This document shows, piece after piece, positions 8,460 to 17,962 of a stretch of 64,000 nucleotides of DNA. The DNA comes from Vagococcus salmoninarum (GTDB lineage: Bacteria; Bacillota; Bacilli; Lactobacillales; Vagococcaceae), in contig NZ_NGJU01000014.1 of the NCBI RefSeq assembly GCF_003987495.1, positions 1 through 64,000 on the forward strand, given 5' to 3'. The translations under genes were made by a program, and so were the position numbers. Every line of letters begins with the position of its first letter. The stretch's first letter is position 1. The notes below the pieces were generated by a model, which had not been told where the DNA came from, searched no databases, and saw only the letters and a program-made list of their open reading frames with translations.

Positions 8460-9827
8460 ATGAATGCTGACCCGGAGAGTCAGTCGTTAATACTTCAGTT
8501 ATTAGTATTAGTCGTATTAACATTACTTAATGCATTCTTTGCAGCCGCAGAGATTGCTGTCGTTTCACTTAATAAAAATAGGGTGGAACAAAAAGCAGAA
8601 CAAGGAGATAAGAAAGCCAAAAGATTATTTGATCTATTAGGTAATTCAAGTAACTTTTTATCAACCATACAAGTAGGGATAACCCTGGTAAACATTTTAG
8701 CAGGAGCTTCCTTAGCTGATTCATTAGCTCGAAAATTAGCACCGCTCTTTGGTGAGGCAACTTGGGCAATGCAACTAGCAAAAGTTTTAGTGTTGATTTT
8801 ACTAACCTATGTATCAATCGTTTTTGGTGAACTGTATCCGAAGAGAATTGCTTTAAACAAATCTGAGGAAGTAGCAAGCTTTGCAGTCGGACCAATTCAA
8901 GTCATTGGGGTCATTGCAAAACCATTTGTTTGGTTGCTCTCAGCTTCAACAGATTTATTAAGTAAGTTAACACCGATGAAGTTTGACGACGAAGATAACA
9001 AAATGACTCGTGATGAGATGCGTTATATGTTGGAAAAAGAAGGAATTCTGGAATTAGATGAACTAGAGATGGTTCAAGGAGTTTTCTCTCTCGACACAAC
9101 AGTTGCCCGTGAAGTAATGGTTCCGAGAACCGATTCATTTATGATTGACTTAAATGATCCAATAGCTGAAAATTTAGATTTAATTTTAAGTAACAGCTTC
9201 TCACGAGTACCAGTTTATGATGATGATAAAGATAAAGTAATCGGCGTCTTACACTTGAAACGCCTCTTAAAAGAAGCTTATGAAAAAGGCTTTGATAAGA
9301 TTGATTTATTATCAATTTTACAAGAACCGTTATTCGTCCCAGAAACAATCTTTACTGATGATTTATTATACGAGTTAAAACGGACCCAAAACGCCATGGC
9401 AATCTTATTAGATGAATACGGCGGAATGGTTGGTGTCGTTACTTTAGAAGACTTATTAGAAGAAATCGTTGGCGAAATTGATGATGAATCCGATGAAGTT
9501 GAGAAACTGTATACTCAAATCGAAGAAAATGTTTATTACGTCCAAGGTAGAATGCCAATTGGCGAATTTAATGAAGAGTTTAATACAAACTTAGACATGA
9601 AAGACGTTGATACTATGGCGGGATATTTAATTACAGCCTTAGGGACAATCCCAGATAAAGACCAAAAATTATCTTATGAAGTTGACAATGTTACTTTGAT
9701 TTCAGAAGAAATGGAAGGGTCTCGGGTATTACTATTAAAAGTAATTTTTGCAGAACCAGAAGTTGAAGTTGTTGAAGAAGAAAAAAAATTCTTTAATAAC
9801 AAAAATAAAAACACCGAAGAAGAATAA
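8460..9827 (+). CDS. CNNM/CorC-type transporter with CBS pair (HlyC/CorC family)
   Basis: 455 residues. The N-terminal CNNM (DUF21) domain (about 10-195) has four hydrophobic segments and the motifs AAAEIAVVSLNKNRVE and FGELYPKRIAL. A CBS pair follows (about 210-335: VARENVMVPRT-like VAREVMVPRTD, ILLDEYGGMVGVVTLEDLLEEIVGEI), then the CorC_HlyC transporter-associated domain (about 350-435). Relatives move Mg2+ or Co2+ or protect against divalent-cation stress; direct haemolysis is not implied. The C-terminal tail is rich in Lys, Asn and Glu. ATG 8460 follows AAAGGAGAG. Confidence 0.88.
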   Translation: MNADPESQSLILQLLVLVVLTLLNAFFAAAEIAVVSLNKNRVEQKAEQGDKKAKRLFDLLGNSSNFLSTIQVGITLVNILAGASLADSLARKLAPLFGEATWAMQLAKVLVLILLTYVSIVFGELYPKRIALNKSEEVASFAVGPIQVIGVIAKPFVWLLSASTDLLSKLTPMKFDDEDNKMTRDEMRYMLEKEGILELDELEMVQGVFSLDTTVAREVMVPRTDSFMIDLNDPIAENLDLILSNSFSRVPVYDDDKDKVIGVLHLKRLLKEAYEKGFDKIDLLSILQEPLFVPETIFTDDLLYELKRTQNAMAILLDEYGGMVGVVTLEDLLEEIVGEIDDESDEVEKLYTQIEENVYYVQGRMPIGEFNEEFNTNLDMKDVDTMAGYLITALGTIPDKDQKLSYEVDNVTLISEEMEGSRVLLLKVIFAEPEVEVVEEEKKFFNNKNKNTEEE

Positions 9828-9830
9828 GCA

Positions 9831-9876
9831 AAAAAGAACGTCCTTTAGCCAACGAGCTAAGGGACGTTCTTTTCTT
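9831..9876. terminator. bidirectional terminator between CNNM gene and recQ
   Basis: AGAACGTCCTTTAGC (9835-9849) pairs with GCTAAGGGACGTTCT (9856-9870), one wobble, with A- and T-tracts outside. Serves both converging genes. Confidence 0.9.
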
Positions 9877-11692
9877 ATTCATTAGTAAAGTTAGTTGTGA
9901 TTTCTAAAAAGGCCGGGCCATACTTTTCTAATTTAACGGCACCAACACCACTGATTTCACCTAATTGGCTTAGAGTATTAGGAACAGAGGCAGACATCTC
10001 CCGTAAAGTAGCATCATTGAAGACAATATATGCTGGCACTTTTTGTTGATCAGCAAATTCTCGTCTAAGAATCTGAAGTTTAGCAAAGAGGGCCGGGTTA
10101 ACAACATCATCCGTTTGAGTGACGCGTTTTTTAGGGGCTTCATCTTTAGCCAAGCTCATCATTAAGTTAGCATCAGCTGTTAGTAACTCACGAGCGCGAA
10201 AACCTAGCTCTAAAACTGGGTATTGACCGTCACTTGTTTGTAAGTAGCCTTCAGCCAACATAAACTCAATCATTTGGCGGATCTGCCTTTCACTTGTTTC
10301 TTTCATAATTCCGTAAGTTGAAATTTTATCTAACCCTAAACTTTTGATTCGTTGTTGAGCACTCCCTCGTAAAACGTCAATAACCATCTTACTGCCAAAG
10401 TTTTCTCGAAGCCGCTTAACACAAGAAATAATCTTTTGGCTTTCAGTCGTCACATCAACTTTTTCAAAGTTAGTTAAACAATTACTACAATTGCCGCAGT
10501 AACTAGGTGAGGTTTCCCCAAAATATTTTAAGACGTATTGACGAAGACAGTCTTGGGTAAAACAATAGAAGGACATCCGTTTTAAGCGTTCTTGTTCATG
10601 CTTTTTAAAGACGTCTCGTTCTTCAGGTGTCAATTGATCGTTTTCAGCATTGTTATCAATAAAAAACTGATTAGTCACAACATCACGGCCACCGTATAAT
10701 AAAACACATTCTGCGGCAGTGCCATCACGACCGGCACGACCAGCTTCTTGATAATAACTTTCCATGTTTTTAGGCATGTTGTAGTGAATCACGTAAGCCA
10801 CATTGGACTTGTCGATCCCCATGCCAAAAGCATTCGTAGCGACCATGATTTTAGTTTGATCAGTGACAAAGTTTTCTTGGTTTTCTTGACGTTCAACCGT
10901 ACTTAAACCAGCGTGGTAACGAGTGGCTTGGTAACCGGCTGCAACTAACTTCTCACAAACATCTTCAACATTTTTACGAGATTGGCAATAAATAATGCCG
11001 CTAGCTGACTCATGCTTTTCAACGTAATTTTTAACATAATTAAACTTATCTTTCGGTTTATCGACGGTATAACTTAAATTCTTCCGATCAAAGCCAGTTG
11101 TAATGCGAAAGGGCTGATTCAGTTGTAATAATTGACTAATGTCATCTTTGACTAATTCAGTAGCTGTCGCAGTAAAGGCACCAACGATTGGCCGCGTAGG
11201 TAAAGCACTTAAAAAATCATTGATTTGAAGGTAGCCTGGTCGAAAATCTTGTCCCCATTGAGAGACACAGTGAGCTTCATCGACACTGACAAAAGGAATT
11301 GTCACAGCCCGAGCAAAGTTTAAAAATCGAGGTGTACTCAGTTGCTCAGGGGCCACGTAAATTAGTTTGTATTGGTTGTTACGAGCATTGTCTAACACTC
11401 GTTGCTGTTGGCTACTAGTCAGGGAACTATTTAAAAAAGCCGCTGGAATACCGACTTGATTCAAAGCTGTCACTTGGTCTTTCATCAGTGAAATAAGTGG
11501 TGAAATCACCACCGTTAAGCCCTCAAGTAGTAAAGCAGGGATTTGGTAACACAGGGATTTACCGGCACCAGTCGGCATAATACCTAAGACATCTTGCTGG
11601 TTGAGTAGTGCGCTAATTATTTCATCTTGTCCTTCTCGAAAATCAGCATAACCAAAATAAGTTTGCAGGACAGAAAATTTATTTTCAGGCAT
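9875..11692 (-). CDS. recQ: ATP-dependent DNA helicase RecQ
   Basis: 605 residues. A 3'-5' superfamily 2 helicase of recombination repair. Walker A in MPTGAGKSLCYQ (about 40), DEAH box VDEAHCVSQWGQDFRP (about 138), motif III TATAT, motif VI QEAGRAGRDG (about 318). The zinc ligands are C of CFTQDC and CGNCSNC (about 378-405), followed by winged-helix RQC (about 410-505) and a C-terminal HRDC domain (about 525-600) with FNDATLREMSA. All motifs intact. A promoter-like TTGAGA/TATAAT pair (11756..11730, 15-base gap) lies upstream. Monocistronic. Confidence 0.95.
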   Translation of the reverse strand: MPENKFSVLQTYFGYADFREGQDEIISALLNQQDVLGIMPTGAGKSLCYQIPALLLEGLTVVISPLISLMKDQVTALNQVGIPAAFLNSSLTSSQQQRVLDNARNNQYKLIYVAPEQLSTPRFLNFARAVTIPFVSVDEAHCVSQWGQDFRPGYLQINDFLSALPTRPIVGAFTATATELVKDDISQLLQLNQPFRITTGFDRKNLSYTVDKPKDKFNYVKNYVEKHESASGIIYCQSRKNVEDVCEKLVAAGYQATRYHAGLSTVERQENQENFVTDQTKIMVATNAFGMGIDKSNVAYVIHYNMPKNMESYYQEAGRAGRDGTAAECVLLYGGRDVVTNQFFIDNNAENDQLTPEERDVFKKHEQERLKRMSFYCFTQDCLRQYVLKYFGETSPSYCGNCSNCLTNFEKVDVTTESQKIISCVKRLRENFGSKMVIDVLRGSAQQRIKSLGLDKISTYGIMKETSERQIRQMIEFMLAEGYLQTSDGQYPVLELGFRARELLTADANLMMSLAKDEAPKKRVTQTDDVVNPALFAKLQILRREFADQQKVPAYIVFNDATLREMSASVPNTLSQLGEISGVGAVKLEKYGPAFLEITTNFTNE

Positions 11693-11827
11693 AAATGATA
11701 AGAGCTCCTTTCACTAATTATCAGCTGTCATTATAACATAGAAATGAACTTCTCAAAGAATGAAAAAAGAAACTAGGGGGAAGCCCGCTAGTTTCTAAGG
11801 ATGAAGTTATTGAAAGATTAAGTCTAA

Positions 11828-13045
11828 CTAATCATTAAAGAGATCAGACATATCGCTGTATGCTAAGCCTTTGAGGTGGTTAATATCATCACCATAAGCT
11901 AAACCGATGCCACGAGTATCATCAAAGCCGATGCCGCTATAAAAGACATAATACTTCCCTTTTTCTTTAATAAAGGCACTACGATAAATCCCTTTACCAT
12001 CCCACTGATCATCAACTTGAGAGGGATATAAGATCGGTTCTAAATTGTTCCATTCTTGGCCATCAGTTGAGGTAGCATGATACAAATTCATTTTATGGCG
12101 GTCGGTAATGTCAGCTTTATCTCCAAGAATTTTGAAGCCAACCATTAACATTTCATAGGTGTCACCAAATTTTTGGACATCTAAATGCCAGTGTTTCATA
12201 CTGCTAGCGTTATCGCGATATGGGACTTGTAATTCTTTAGGTTTTGACCAAGTCTCACCAGTTTGACTTTCTTGATACCACAGACGATAACCGTTAGCGA
12301 TGTACCAAACTTTGTAACCCTTTTGATCTTTAATAAAGGCTGGTGAAACCCAGTCACCTTGTTTGCGATCCGCTTGATAGAAGACTTCTTTAAGGGACCA
12401 GTGACTGCCTTCAGAACTCGTTGAACGGAAGATAGTCACTTGATTGTTGACATCATCAACATAGCGCCAAAAGACTTCTAAGCGTTGTTTTTCCTCGTTG
12501 TAAATAAGATGTGTATCAGAGTTATATTGTTTCGGTCGGTCGAAACTATCATTCTCAGTAGAAACCGGTTCATCTAAAGGATTGGTTAAGCCAAGTGGGG
12601 CTTCCCAAGTAATTAAATCATTACTAACTAAAATATGAGGATTTTCAAAATTAGCATCACCTTTAGGATAAGCTGTCACCGCCATCCAATACTTAAAGCC
12701 TTGCCACTTTTCAGGCATATTAACAACTGAAGGATGAGTTGCTTCGATTGTCTCATAAGCCATTGGTAACACTAGTCGTTCTTTAGCGTTAGCTAGTGTT
12801 GAAATTTCTTTCCCGTCAATCACTACTGTGTTTGGTAAAACTAACTTATTGTATTTCGTTTGATAATAAATATTAGCGACATAAGTAAAACTTAAGCCAC
12901 TAGTTACCGTGATTAGAGCTAGTAGTAGATAGACTAGCTTTTGATACTTCATTTCTTTCTTCCTATATACCGTAATAAACCCAGTCACAGCTAAAGTCAA
13001 AGCAACAACACTGACTAAAGCGATGATAACAAAACGTAAACGCAT
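11828..13045 (-). CDS. membrane-anchored five-bladed beta-propeller glycosidase-like protein
   Basis: 405 residues. Two membrane segments at the N-terminus (about 4-25 and 38-58) precede an external domain with repeated W/Y-rich blades: HILVSNDLITWEAPLG, LEVFWRYVDD, FRSTSSEGSHW, KVWYIANGYRLWYQES, MKHWHLDVQKFGDTY, YHATSTDGQEWN and YYVFYSGIGFDDT. This resembles GH43/GH32-type propellers that act on glycans. I cannot point to the full catalytic acid set, so activity is unproven. It sits next to the GH3 gene on the same strand, suggesting shared surface-glycan work, but 71 bases and a TATAAT-like box separate them. Confidence 0.65.
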   Translation of the reverse strand: MRLRFVIIALVSVVALTLAVTGFITVYRKKEMKYQKLVYLLLALITVTSGLSFTYVANIYYQTKYNKLVLPNTVVIDGKEISTLANAKERLVLPMAYETIEATHPSVVNMPEKWQGFKYWMAVTAYPKGDANFENPHILVSNDLITWEAPLGLTNPLDEPVSTENDSFDRPKQYNSDTHLIYNEEKQRLEVFWRYVDDVNNQVTIFRSTSSEGSHWSLKEVFYQADRKQGDWVSPAFIKDQKGYKVWYIANGYRLWYQESQTGETWSKPKELQVPYRDNASSMKHWHLDVQKFGDTYEMLMVGFKILGDKADITDRHKMNLYHATSTDGQEWNNLEPILYPSQVDDQWDGKGIYRSAFIKEKGKYYVFYSGIGFDDTRGIGLAYGDDINHLKGLAYSDMSDLFND

Positions 13046-13116
13046 GGAACTCCCCCTTTTGTTTATATTATAGCGTATTTTATAAATTAAGTTGATTTAG
13101 GTGTCAATATTGTAAG

Positions 13117-14322
13117 CTAATCTAAACTCAGTAAGCCTAGTTTCTCTTTCAGTTTCAGGACCCTTAAAACGTGTTGGTCAATTTGACCTTCTGTGATTTC
13201 TTTTTTTTCAACACTTTTAATGACAGCTGGGATCTGTTGACTATAAGAAGAGCTTAAAATTAAATCAGCCCCACTTTTAATTGCTGTCACTGCGGCAGCT
13301 TCTTGGCTCGTAAATTCTTTTAAGCCAAGCATGTCAAAATCATCAGTCATAATGACGCCTTCAAAACCTAAGTCATCACGAAGTAATTGGTAAACGTTTG
13401 GTGAAATCGAAGCCGGCTGTTTTTTATCATAAGCTTCAACGATGTTATGACTAATCAAAATCGAGTCTGTCCCAGCTTTAATCCCTGCTTTAAAAGGTGG
13501 TAATGAGTCTGCTTCTAGTTCGGCTTTAGTACGCCGATCGCGAACGATTTCTAGATGGGAATCCCGGTTGTCACCGTAGCCGGGAAAATGCTTTAAGGTA
13601 CTGCCTAGTTGAAGTTCAGACATCAAAGTCACAACTTCTTGAATATAATTAGTTGTCGTCCTCACGTCTTTTCCTAAAGTTCGGGAATAAATAAAGGCTT
13701 TAGGGTCAGTAGAAACATCTGCCACAGGCGCTAAAGGTAGGGAGATACCCAATGAGTGTAAGGTCTCTGCCTTAGCTCGCCAGTCTTTTTTGATACTAGT
13801 CAAACCATCTTTATTATATAAGGCTTGCGGTGAGGGAAAAGGTTGTTTTAAAAAACCAGGTTCATAGCTTAAGCGCGAGACCGTACCACCTTCTTCATCG
13901 GCAGCAATAAATAAAGGAAACTTGGCCTTTTTTTGAAAGGTAGCAATTTTTTTAGTTAAGCTTTCAGGTGTTTCTTCGGCAATATCACGACTAAAAAGTA
14001 GGTAGCCACCTAAGTGATAAGTTGTTAAATCAGCTAAGGCGTTACTTTCAGGCACCCGGGCTAAAAATAATTGACCGATTTTTTCGGCTAAAGTCATCTT
14101 CTCAATGATAGTCATTAGTTGGGTCTCCTTTTTTAAAGCAATCGTGATCTCTGGTAGTAGTTGCTTCTGATTAAGCTGGTCGGGGAAAGCTGTGATGACT
14201 TTACCAATACTAGATTTAGTTGGTAGTGGTTCGGCTATTGGTTCACGATAAAAAAACCAACTTGTCAAAATAACTAAACCAGTAATTAGGCTAATTAAAT
14301 AATACTTTCTTTTCTTGTTCAT
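13117..14322 (-). CDS. glycoside hydrolase family 3, beta-N-acetylhexosaminidase-like
   Basis: 401 residues with one N-terminal membrane segment (about 7-25), so anchored on the outside. The GH3 barrel has ADEEGGTVSRL (about 142), the substrate-binding KHFPGYGDNRDSHLE (about 240) that carries the His/Asp pair of NagZ-type enzymes, and GVIMTDDFDMLG (about 321) with the catalytic Asp. Size and lack of a second domain fit single-domain NagZ-like enzymes that remove GlcNAc from peptidoglycan fragments or other beta-N-acetylglucosaminides. The substrate is inferred from the KHFPGxGD motif only. Confidence 0.85.
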   Translation of the reverse strand: MNKKRKYYLISLITGLVILTSWFFYREPIAEPLPTKSSIGKVITAFPDQLNQKQLLPEITIALKKETQLMTIIEKMTLAEKIGQLFLARVPESNALADLTTYHLGGYLLFSRDIAEETPESLTKKIATFQKKAKFPLFIAADEEGGTVSRLSYEPGFLKQPFPSPQALYNKDGLTSIKKDWRAKAETLHSLGISLPLAPVADVSTDPKAFIYSRTLGKDVRTTTNYIQEVVTLMSELQLGSTLKHFPGYGDNRDSHLEIVRDRRTKAELEADSLPPFKAGIKAGTDSILISHNIVEAYDKKQPASISPNVYQLLRDDLGFEGVIMTDDFDMLGLKEFTSQEAAAVTAIKSGADLILSSSYSQQIPAVIKSVEKKEITEGQIDQHVLRVLKLKEKLGLLSLD

Positions 14323-14598
14323 AGTTAGTCCCTTCTGAGATGCGAAAGTTAGAGCAAGTATATATTATCACAGCGAGGAGTGGAGTGGCAATTTGCGGCT
14401 TAAATAAGTCGAACCATTTAGGAAAGGTATTTATTCTAGGCTTTCTTCGTGCTATACTTAATAGTGATTAAAAAAATCAAGGAAATAATAACCTTTGATA
14501 ATGAAAGTAAAGGAGACTCGCCAATGTAAACACTAAATGCGGGCTTTTGATTAAGAACAACTATAAATAAGAAATTTTGATACTTAAGGAGATTTATA

Positions 14599-16176
14599 AT
14601 GGATAAAAAACAACAAGAAGCTGTCGATAGTCGTCGCACCTTTGCGATTATTTCCCATCCAGATGCGGGGAAAACAACGATTACAGAACAACTTTTATTA
14701 TTTGGTGGCGCAATTCGCCAAGCAGGAACAGTTAAAGGTAAGAAGACCGGTAACTTTGCAAAATCTGACTGGATGGAAATTGAAAAACAAAGAGGAATCT
14801 CTGTAACTAGTTCAGTGATGCAGTTTGACTATGATGACAAACGGATTAATATCTTAGATACACCAGGCCATGAAGACTTCTCAGAAGATACTTACCGGAC
14901 ACTAATGGCTGTCGATGCTGCGGTCATGGTAGTCGATAGTGGTAAGGGGATTGAAGCGCAAACGAAGAAACTTTTCCAAGTCTGTCGGATGCGTGGCATA
15001 CCAATCTTTACATTTATGAATAAGTTAGACCGTGATGGTCGTGAACCTTTAGATTTACTAGCAGAGTTAGAAGAAGTCTTAGAAATTGAATCGTACCCAA
15101 TGAATTGGCCAATCGGCATGGGAAAAGGTTTAGAAGGCTTATATGATGTGTATCATCAGCGGGTAGAGTTACACCGTCCTGAAAAATATGGCACGGAAAA
15201 ATTCATCCCCTTAAATGAAGCTGGGGATATTCCAGCTGATCATCCATTACATCAAGACTCAGTCTACAGTCAAGCGATGGAAGATGTTGAGTTACTAGTT
15301 GAAGCTGGTAATGAATTTTCGAAAGAAAAAATTGCTAGTGGCCAATTGACGCCAGTTTTCTTCGGTTCAGCCTTAACAAACTTTGGGGTTCAAACATTTT
15401 TAGAAACGTTCTTACAATTTGCGCCCCAACCATCGGCACATATTACGAAAGCTGAAGAAGAAATCAGTCCTTACGAAGAAGAGTTTTCAGGTTTCATCTT
15501 CAAAATCCAAGCGAATATGAACCCGGCCCATCGTGACCGGATTGCTTTTGTGAGAATTTGTTCTGGAACTTTCGAAAGAGGAATGGACGTTTTCTTACAA
15601 CGAACCGGCAAGAAATTTAAATTAAGTAATTCTACCCAGTTTATGGCAGACAGTCGTGAAACGGTGGAAGAAGCCGTAGCTGGTGATATTATTGGTTTAT
15701 ACGATACCGGAAACTATCAAATTGGTGACACTTTATTTTCAGGGAAGCTCAATGTGGCATATGAAGAATTACCACAGTTTACCCCAGAGCTCTTTATGAA
15801 AGTCTCAGCTAAAAACGTTATGAAACAAAAATCATTCCATAAAGGGATGGCGCAATTAGTCCAAGAAGGGGCTATTCAGTTGTATAAAACGATTCTTACA
15901 GAAGATTATATTATTGGAGCTGTTGGTCAACTGCAGTTTGAAGTCTTCCAACACCGGATGTTGAATGAGTACAACACGGAATTGATCATGACCCCAATGG
16001 GAACTAAAACCGCTCGTTGGATTGATCAAGCAGATTTAGACGAGAGCATGAGTTCAAGTCGGAATATCTTAGTCAAAGACCGTTTCGACAATCCACTATT
16101 CTTATTCGAAAATCAATTCGCTATGCGTTGGTTCTCTGACAAGTACCCAGATGTGGAATTAAAAGCGTTACTATAA
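14599..16176 (+). CDS. prfC: peptide chain release factor 3
   Basis: 525 residues, usual length. GTPase that ejects RF1/RF2 from the ribosome after termination. G1 SHPDAGKTT (about 19-27), G2 region with RGISVTSS, G3 DTPGHEDF (about 85), G4 NKLD (about 143); then beta-barrel domain II and the RF3-specific C-terminal domain ending [13 protein letters not shown] 14599 follows AAGGAGAT. A 276-base intergenic region upstream holds no gene I can support. Closed by a strong terminator. Confidence 0.96.
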   Translation: MDKKQQEAVDSRRTFAIISHPDAGKTTITEQLLLFGGAIRQAGTVKGKKTGNFAKSDWMEIEKQRGISVTSSVMQFDYDDKRINILDTPGHEDFSEDTYRTLMAVDAAVMVVDSGKGIEAQTKKLFQVCRMRGIPIFTFMNKLDRDGREPLDLLAELEEVLEIESYPMNWPIGMGKGLEGLYDVYHQRVELHRPEKYGTEKFIPLNEAGDIPADHPLHQDSVYSQAMEDVELLVEAGNEFSKEKIASGQLTPVFFGSALTNFGVQTFLETFLQFAPQPSAHITKAEEEISPYEEEFSGFIFKIQANMNPAHRDRIAFVRICSGTFERGMDVFLQRTGKKFKLSNSTQFMADSRETVEEAVAGDIIGLYDTGNYQIGDTLFSGKLNVAYEELPQFTPELFMKVSAKNVMKQKSFHKGMAQLVQEGAIQLYKTILTEDYIIGAVGQLQFEVFQHRMLNEYNTELIMTPMGTKTARWIDQADLDESMSSSRNILVKDRFDNPLFLFENQFAMRWFSDKYPDVELKALL

Positions 16177-16180
16177 AAGG

Positions 16181-16215
16181 AAAGGGGCCGTGACAATAGT
16201 CGACGGCCCCTTTTC
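16181..16215 (+). terminator. rho-independent terminator of prfC
   Basis: AAAGGGGCCGT (16181-16191) pairs with ACGGCCCCTTTT (16203-16214). The loop is made of the left inverted-repeat end of the element described at 16190-16394. Confidence 0.85.
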
Positions 16216-16394
16216 AAAACGAACGTTATTTGATTAACGGGTTCCAAAAGTCAAATACTACGATAATTTCAATAAATCCGCACAATCAAAAGAACTGATT
16301 GTTCGGATTTATTTCCAATTGCCGTTATTCTTAAGGCTTTAGCCTTTAGAAATAAGGGACAACGAAGTACTTGTATTTAAACGACTTTTGTCAC
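16190..16394. repeat. 205-bp noncoding element with 13-bp inverted ends and inner hairpins
   Basis: Ends are GTGACAATAGTCG (16190-16202) and CGACTTTTGTCAC (16382-16394), complementary at 12 of 13 positions. Inside are an 18-bp hairpin with one mismatch (16271-16288 with 16296-16313), a second hairpin TTATTCTTAAGGC/GCCTTTAGAAATAA (16325-16337 with 16342-16355) and a further pairing AAAAGTC/GACTTTT (16246-16252 with 16383-16389). No ORF. It looks like a miniature inverted-repeat element or a structured RNA; no target duplication is seen. Confidence 0.5.
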
Positions 16395-16413
16395 ACCTCC
16401 TTTTTACTAGTTT

Positions 16414-17193
16414 TTATTTTTGGTTTAAAGGATATTTCTGATATAAATTAACTTCTGGATTAGTAAAAAGATGCATGATACTACTAGCCAAATTAATACC
16501 GTAAAAATTGCCCCAGGCAGTTCGACCGTACATAAAACTACTAGCATACTCTTCCCAAGTTTGAAATTCACTTTGAATGTGACTATAAATCTTTTCTAAG
16601 TAGGTCATCAGCTCTGTGTCAGATAAGTAACCTAAACCGTGGAACGTTCGGGCTAAAAAGGCGCCACGTTCTAAATCCCAAGCCCATAACCCTTTAGGAC
16701 GTTGATAAAGAGTTAGATCAGTATAGTTTTTCATTGTAGGGCTAAGATAAGGGAGGGCTTGATAAGTTTGATTGAATGGATCAGCGACCTTCTTATCGTA
16801 AGTTGGACTTTTATAAGTAATAGCAGCCCAGAACTCATTTTCAAAGCTTGAGGTGACGTGATAGCCATCGGTTCGAGCTAAACCGTTTAAAAGTTCTAAG
16901 ACATGCTCCGGGCGGCCATCAAAGCCCCAACTATCAGCTAGCATTTTGAGCTTTTCAGTTGTTTCGACATCATCATAAGCCATTGTGAAATTGAGAACGC
17001 TGCTCCCTTCATTATGGAGAATGTAAATCCCACCACAAGGCAAGAGGTGACGTTTATCTGTTGGCGGTGGATTGTCTAAAACTCGTTGATGACGATCTAA
17101 GATATACAAGTCATTATAGATTTTCTTTTGCTCACCAACTGAATCAACACCTGTAAAAATACTTTTCCCAATACTTAGTAATCTGTTTAACAT
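16414..17193 (-). CDS. DUF1266 domain protein
   Basis: 259 residues, no signal peptide or membrane segment. The C-terminal half matches the DUF1266 pattern: GLWAWDLERGAFLAR (about 168), GYLSDTELM, a Q..F.TWEEYASSF segment and YGRTAWG (about 223-230). The N-terminal half has no motif I recognise. Function unknown; in other bacteria DUF1266 proteins are often near immunity or polymorphic-toxin loci, but no toxin is visible here. Divergent from the membrane protein at 17308, with a 16-bp palindrome between them. Confidence 0.7.
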   Translation of the reverse strand: MLNRLLSIGKSIFTGVDSVGEQKKIYNDLYILDRHQRVLDNPPPTDKRHLLPCGGIYILHNEGSSVLNFTMAYDDVETTEKLKMLADSWGFDGRPEHVLELLNGLARTDGYHVTSSFENEFWAAITYKSPTYDKKVADPFNQTYQALPYLSPTMKNYTDLTLYQRPKGLWAWDLERGAFLARTFHGLGYLSDTELMTYLEKIYSHIQSEFQTWEEYASSFMYGRTAWGNFYGINLASSIMHLFTNPEVNLYQKYPLNQK

Positions 17194-17249
17194 GTTAACA
17201 CTCCTATGATTTTTTTTCTTAGCAGAATTTTAGCTAAACTATAAAATGT

Positions 17250-17265
17250 ATATATGTACATATAT
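17250..17265. promoter_or_regulatory. 16-bp perfect palindrome in a divergent promoter region
   Basis: ATATATGTACATATAT is its own reverse complement and lies between the divergent genes starting at 17193 and 17308. It could be an operator. AT-rich palindromes also occur by chance. Confidence 0.35.
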
Positions 17266-17307
17266 TGTACCATAAATGTGTTACAATCGATAATTAGGAG
17301 GGATTTC

Positions 17308-17751
17308 ATGGTAGAAAAATTTTATTATCGAAAAAGTAAGCATCTTTTAAATTTTTGTATATTTACAATGTTTACCTTTTTAGCAGTTTTTTTCTCATTT
17401 TATTTCATTAAGTTATATGGCTTTGCTAGTGACATGCTTTATTATTTAATAATGACTAGTGGCATGGCTTTCCTTGGTTTATATGGGATTGTGTATACCG
17501 TTAAATTAAGCCGCCAGCCTTTATTTGAAGTCGGTACTCAAGGAATCACTTACTACGTGAAAACTAAAAAAGTAACAGTGACGTGGTCACGAATCGAGAC
17601 AGTTACCTTTGAAAAAAAGCAATTAGCAATCAAGTTAATTGTCGGTCCGCCACTTATTTTAGATTGTCGTGAATTAAGTAAAAAAGGAACAGAGGTCATG
17701 GCAGTTATTAATGATTTTAAACCTGAGGTAGTTAAAATTTTTAATAAGTGA
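17308..17751 (+). CDS. STM3941-family membrane protein with PH-like domain
   Basis: 147 residues from ATG 17308, seven bases after AGGAGGG; a longer frame from 17254 has no ribosome site and runs through the intergenic palindrome. Two membrane segments (about 15-37 and 44-65) are followed by a compact beta-rich domain (about 70-145) with QGITYYVKTKKVTVTWSRI-like strands. This is the layout of the STM3941 family, whose function is unknown. Single gene with terminator. Confidence 0.65.
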   Translation: MVEKFYYRKSKHLLNFCIFTMFTFLAVFFSFYFIKLYGFASDMLYYLIMTSGMAFLGLYGIVYTVKLSRQPLFEVGTQGITYYVKTKKVTVTWSRIETVTFEKKQLAIKLIVGPPLILDCRELSKKGTEVMAVINDFKPEVVKIFNK

Positions 17752-17777
17752 CTATTTAATATAAAAAAAGAGCCAAG

Positions 17778-17818
17778 GTACAGCCAGAAAAAAAATATTT
17801 TGGCTGTGCTTTTTTTTT
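17778..17818 (+). terminator. rho-independent terminator
   Basis: ACAGCCA (17780-17786) pairs with TGGCTGT (17801-17807) across an A-rich loop, followed by a run of nine T. Ends the 17308 gene. Confidence 0.85.
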
Positions 17819-17860
17819 ATTACTGGAGGGCACTTTATTTAATGAAGGAAACAGTTAGTC

Positions 17861-17959
17861 AACTCACAGCCAAAAATGAGTAACTCACAGAATAATCACA
17901 TTGGAAGCGATTAACTTATGATAAAGTTTTGACATAAGTTACAAAAAAATGTGACTTAT
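17861..17959 (+). promoter_or_regulatory. direct and inverted repeats upstream of the V-ATPase promoter
   Basis: AACTCACAG occurs at 17861 and again at 17882, 21 bases (two helical turns) apart. AACTTATG (17913-17920) and CATAAGTT (17933-17940) form a perfect inverted repeat; ATAAGTTACA (17934-17943) and TGTGACTTAT (17950-17959) form a second that shares its arm and ends four bases before the -35 box. Position fits an activator or repressor site; the protein is unknown. Confidence 0.4.
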
Positions 17960-17962
17960 TTC

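Noticed and set aside
14436-14639. 67-codon minus-strand frame upstream of prfC
   Set aside because: No ribosome site, overlaps the prfC start, and the product is low-complexity hydrophobic.
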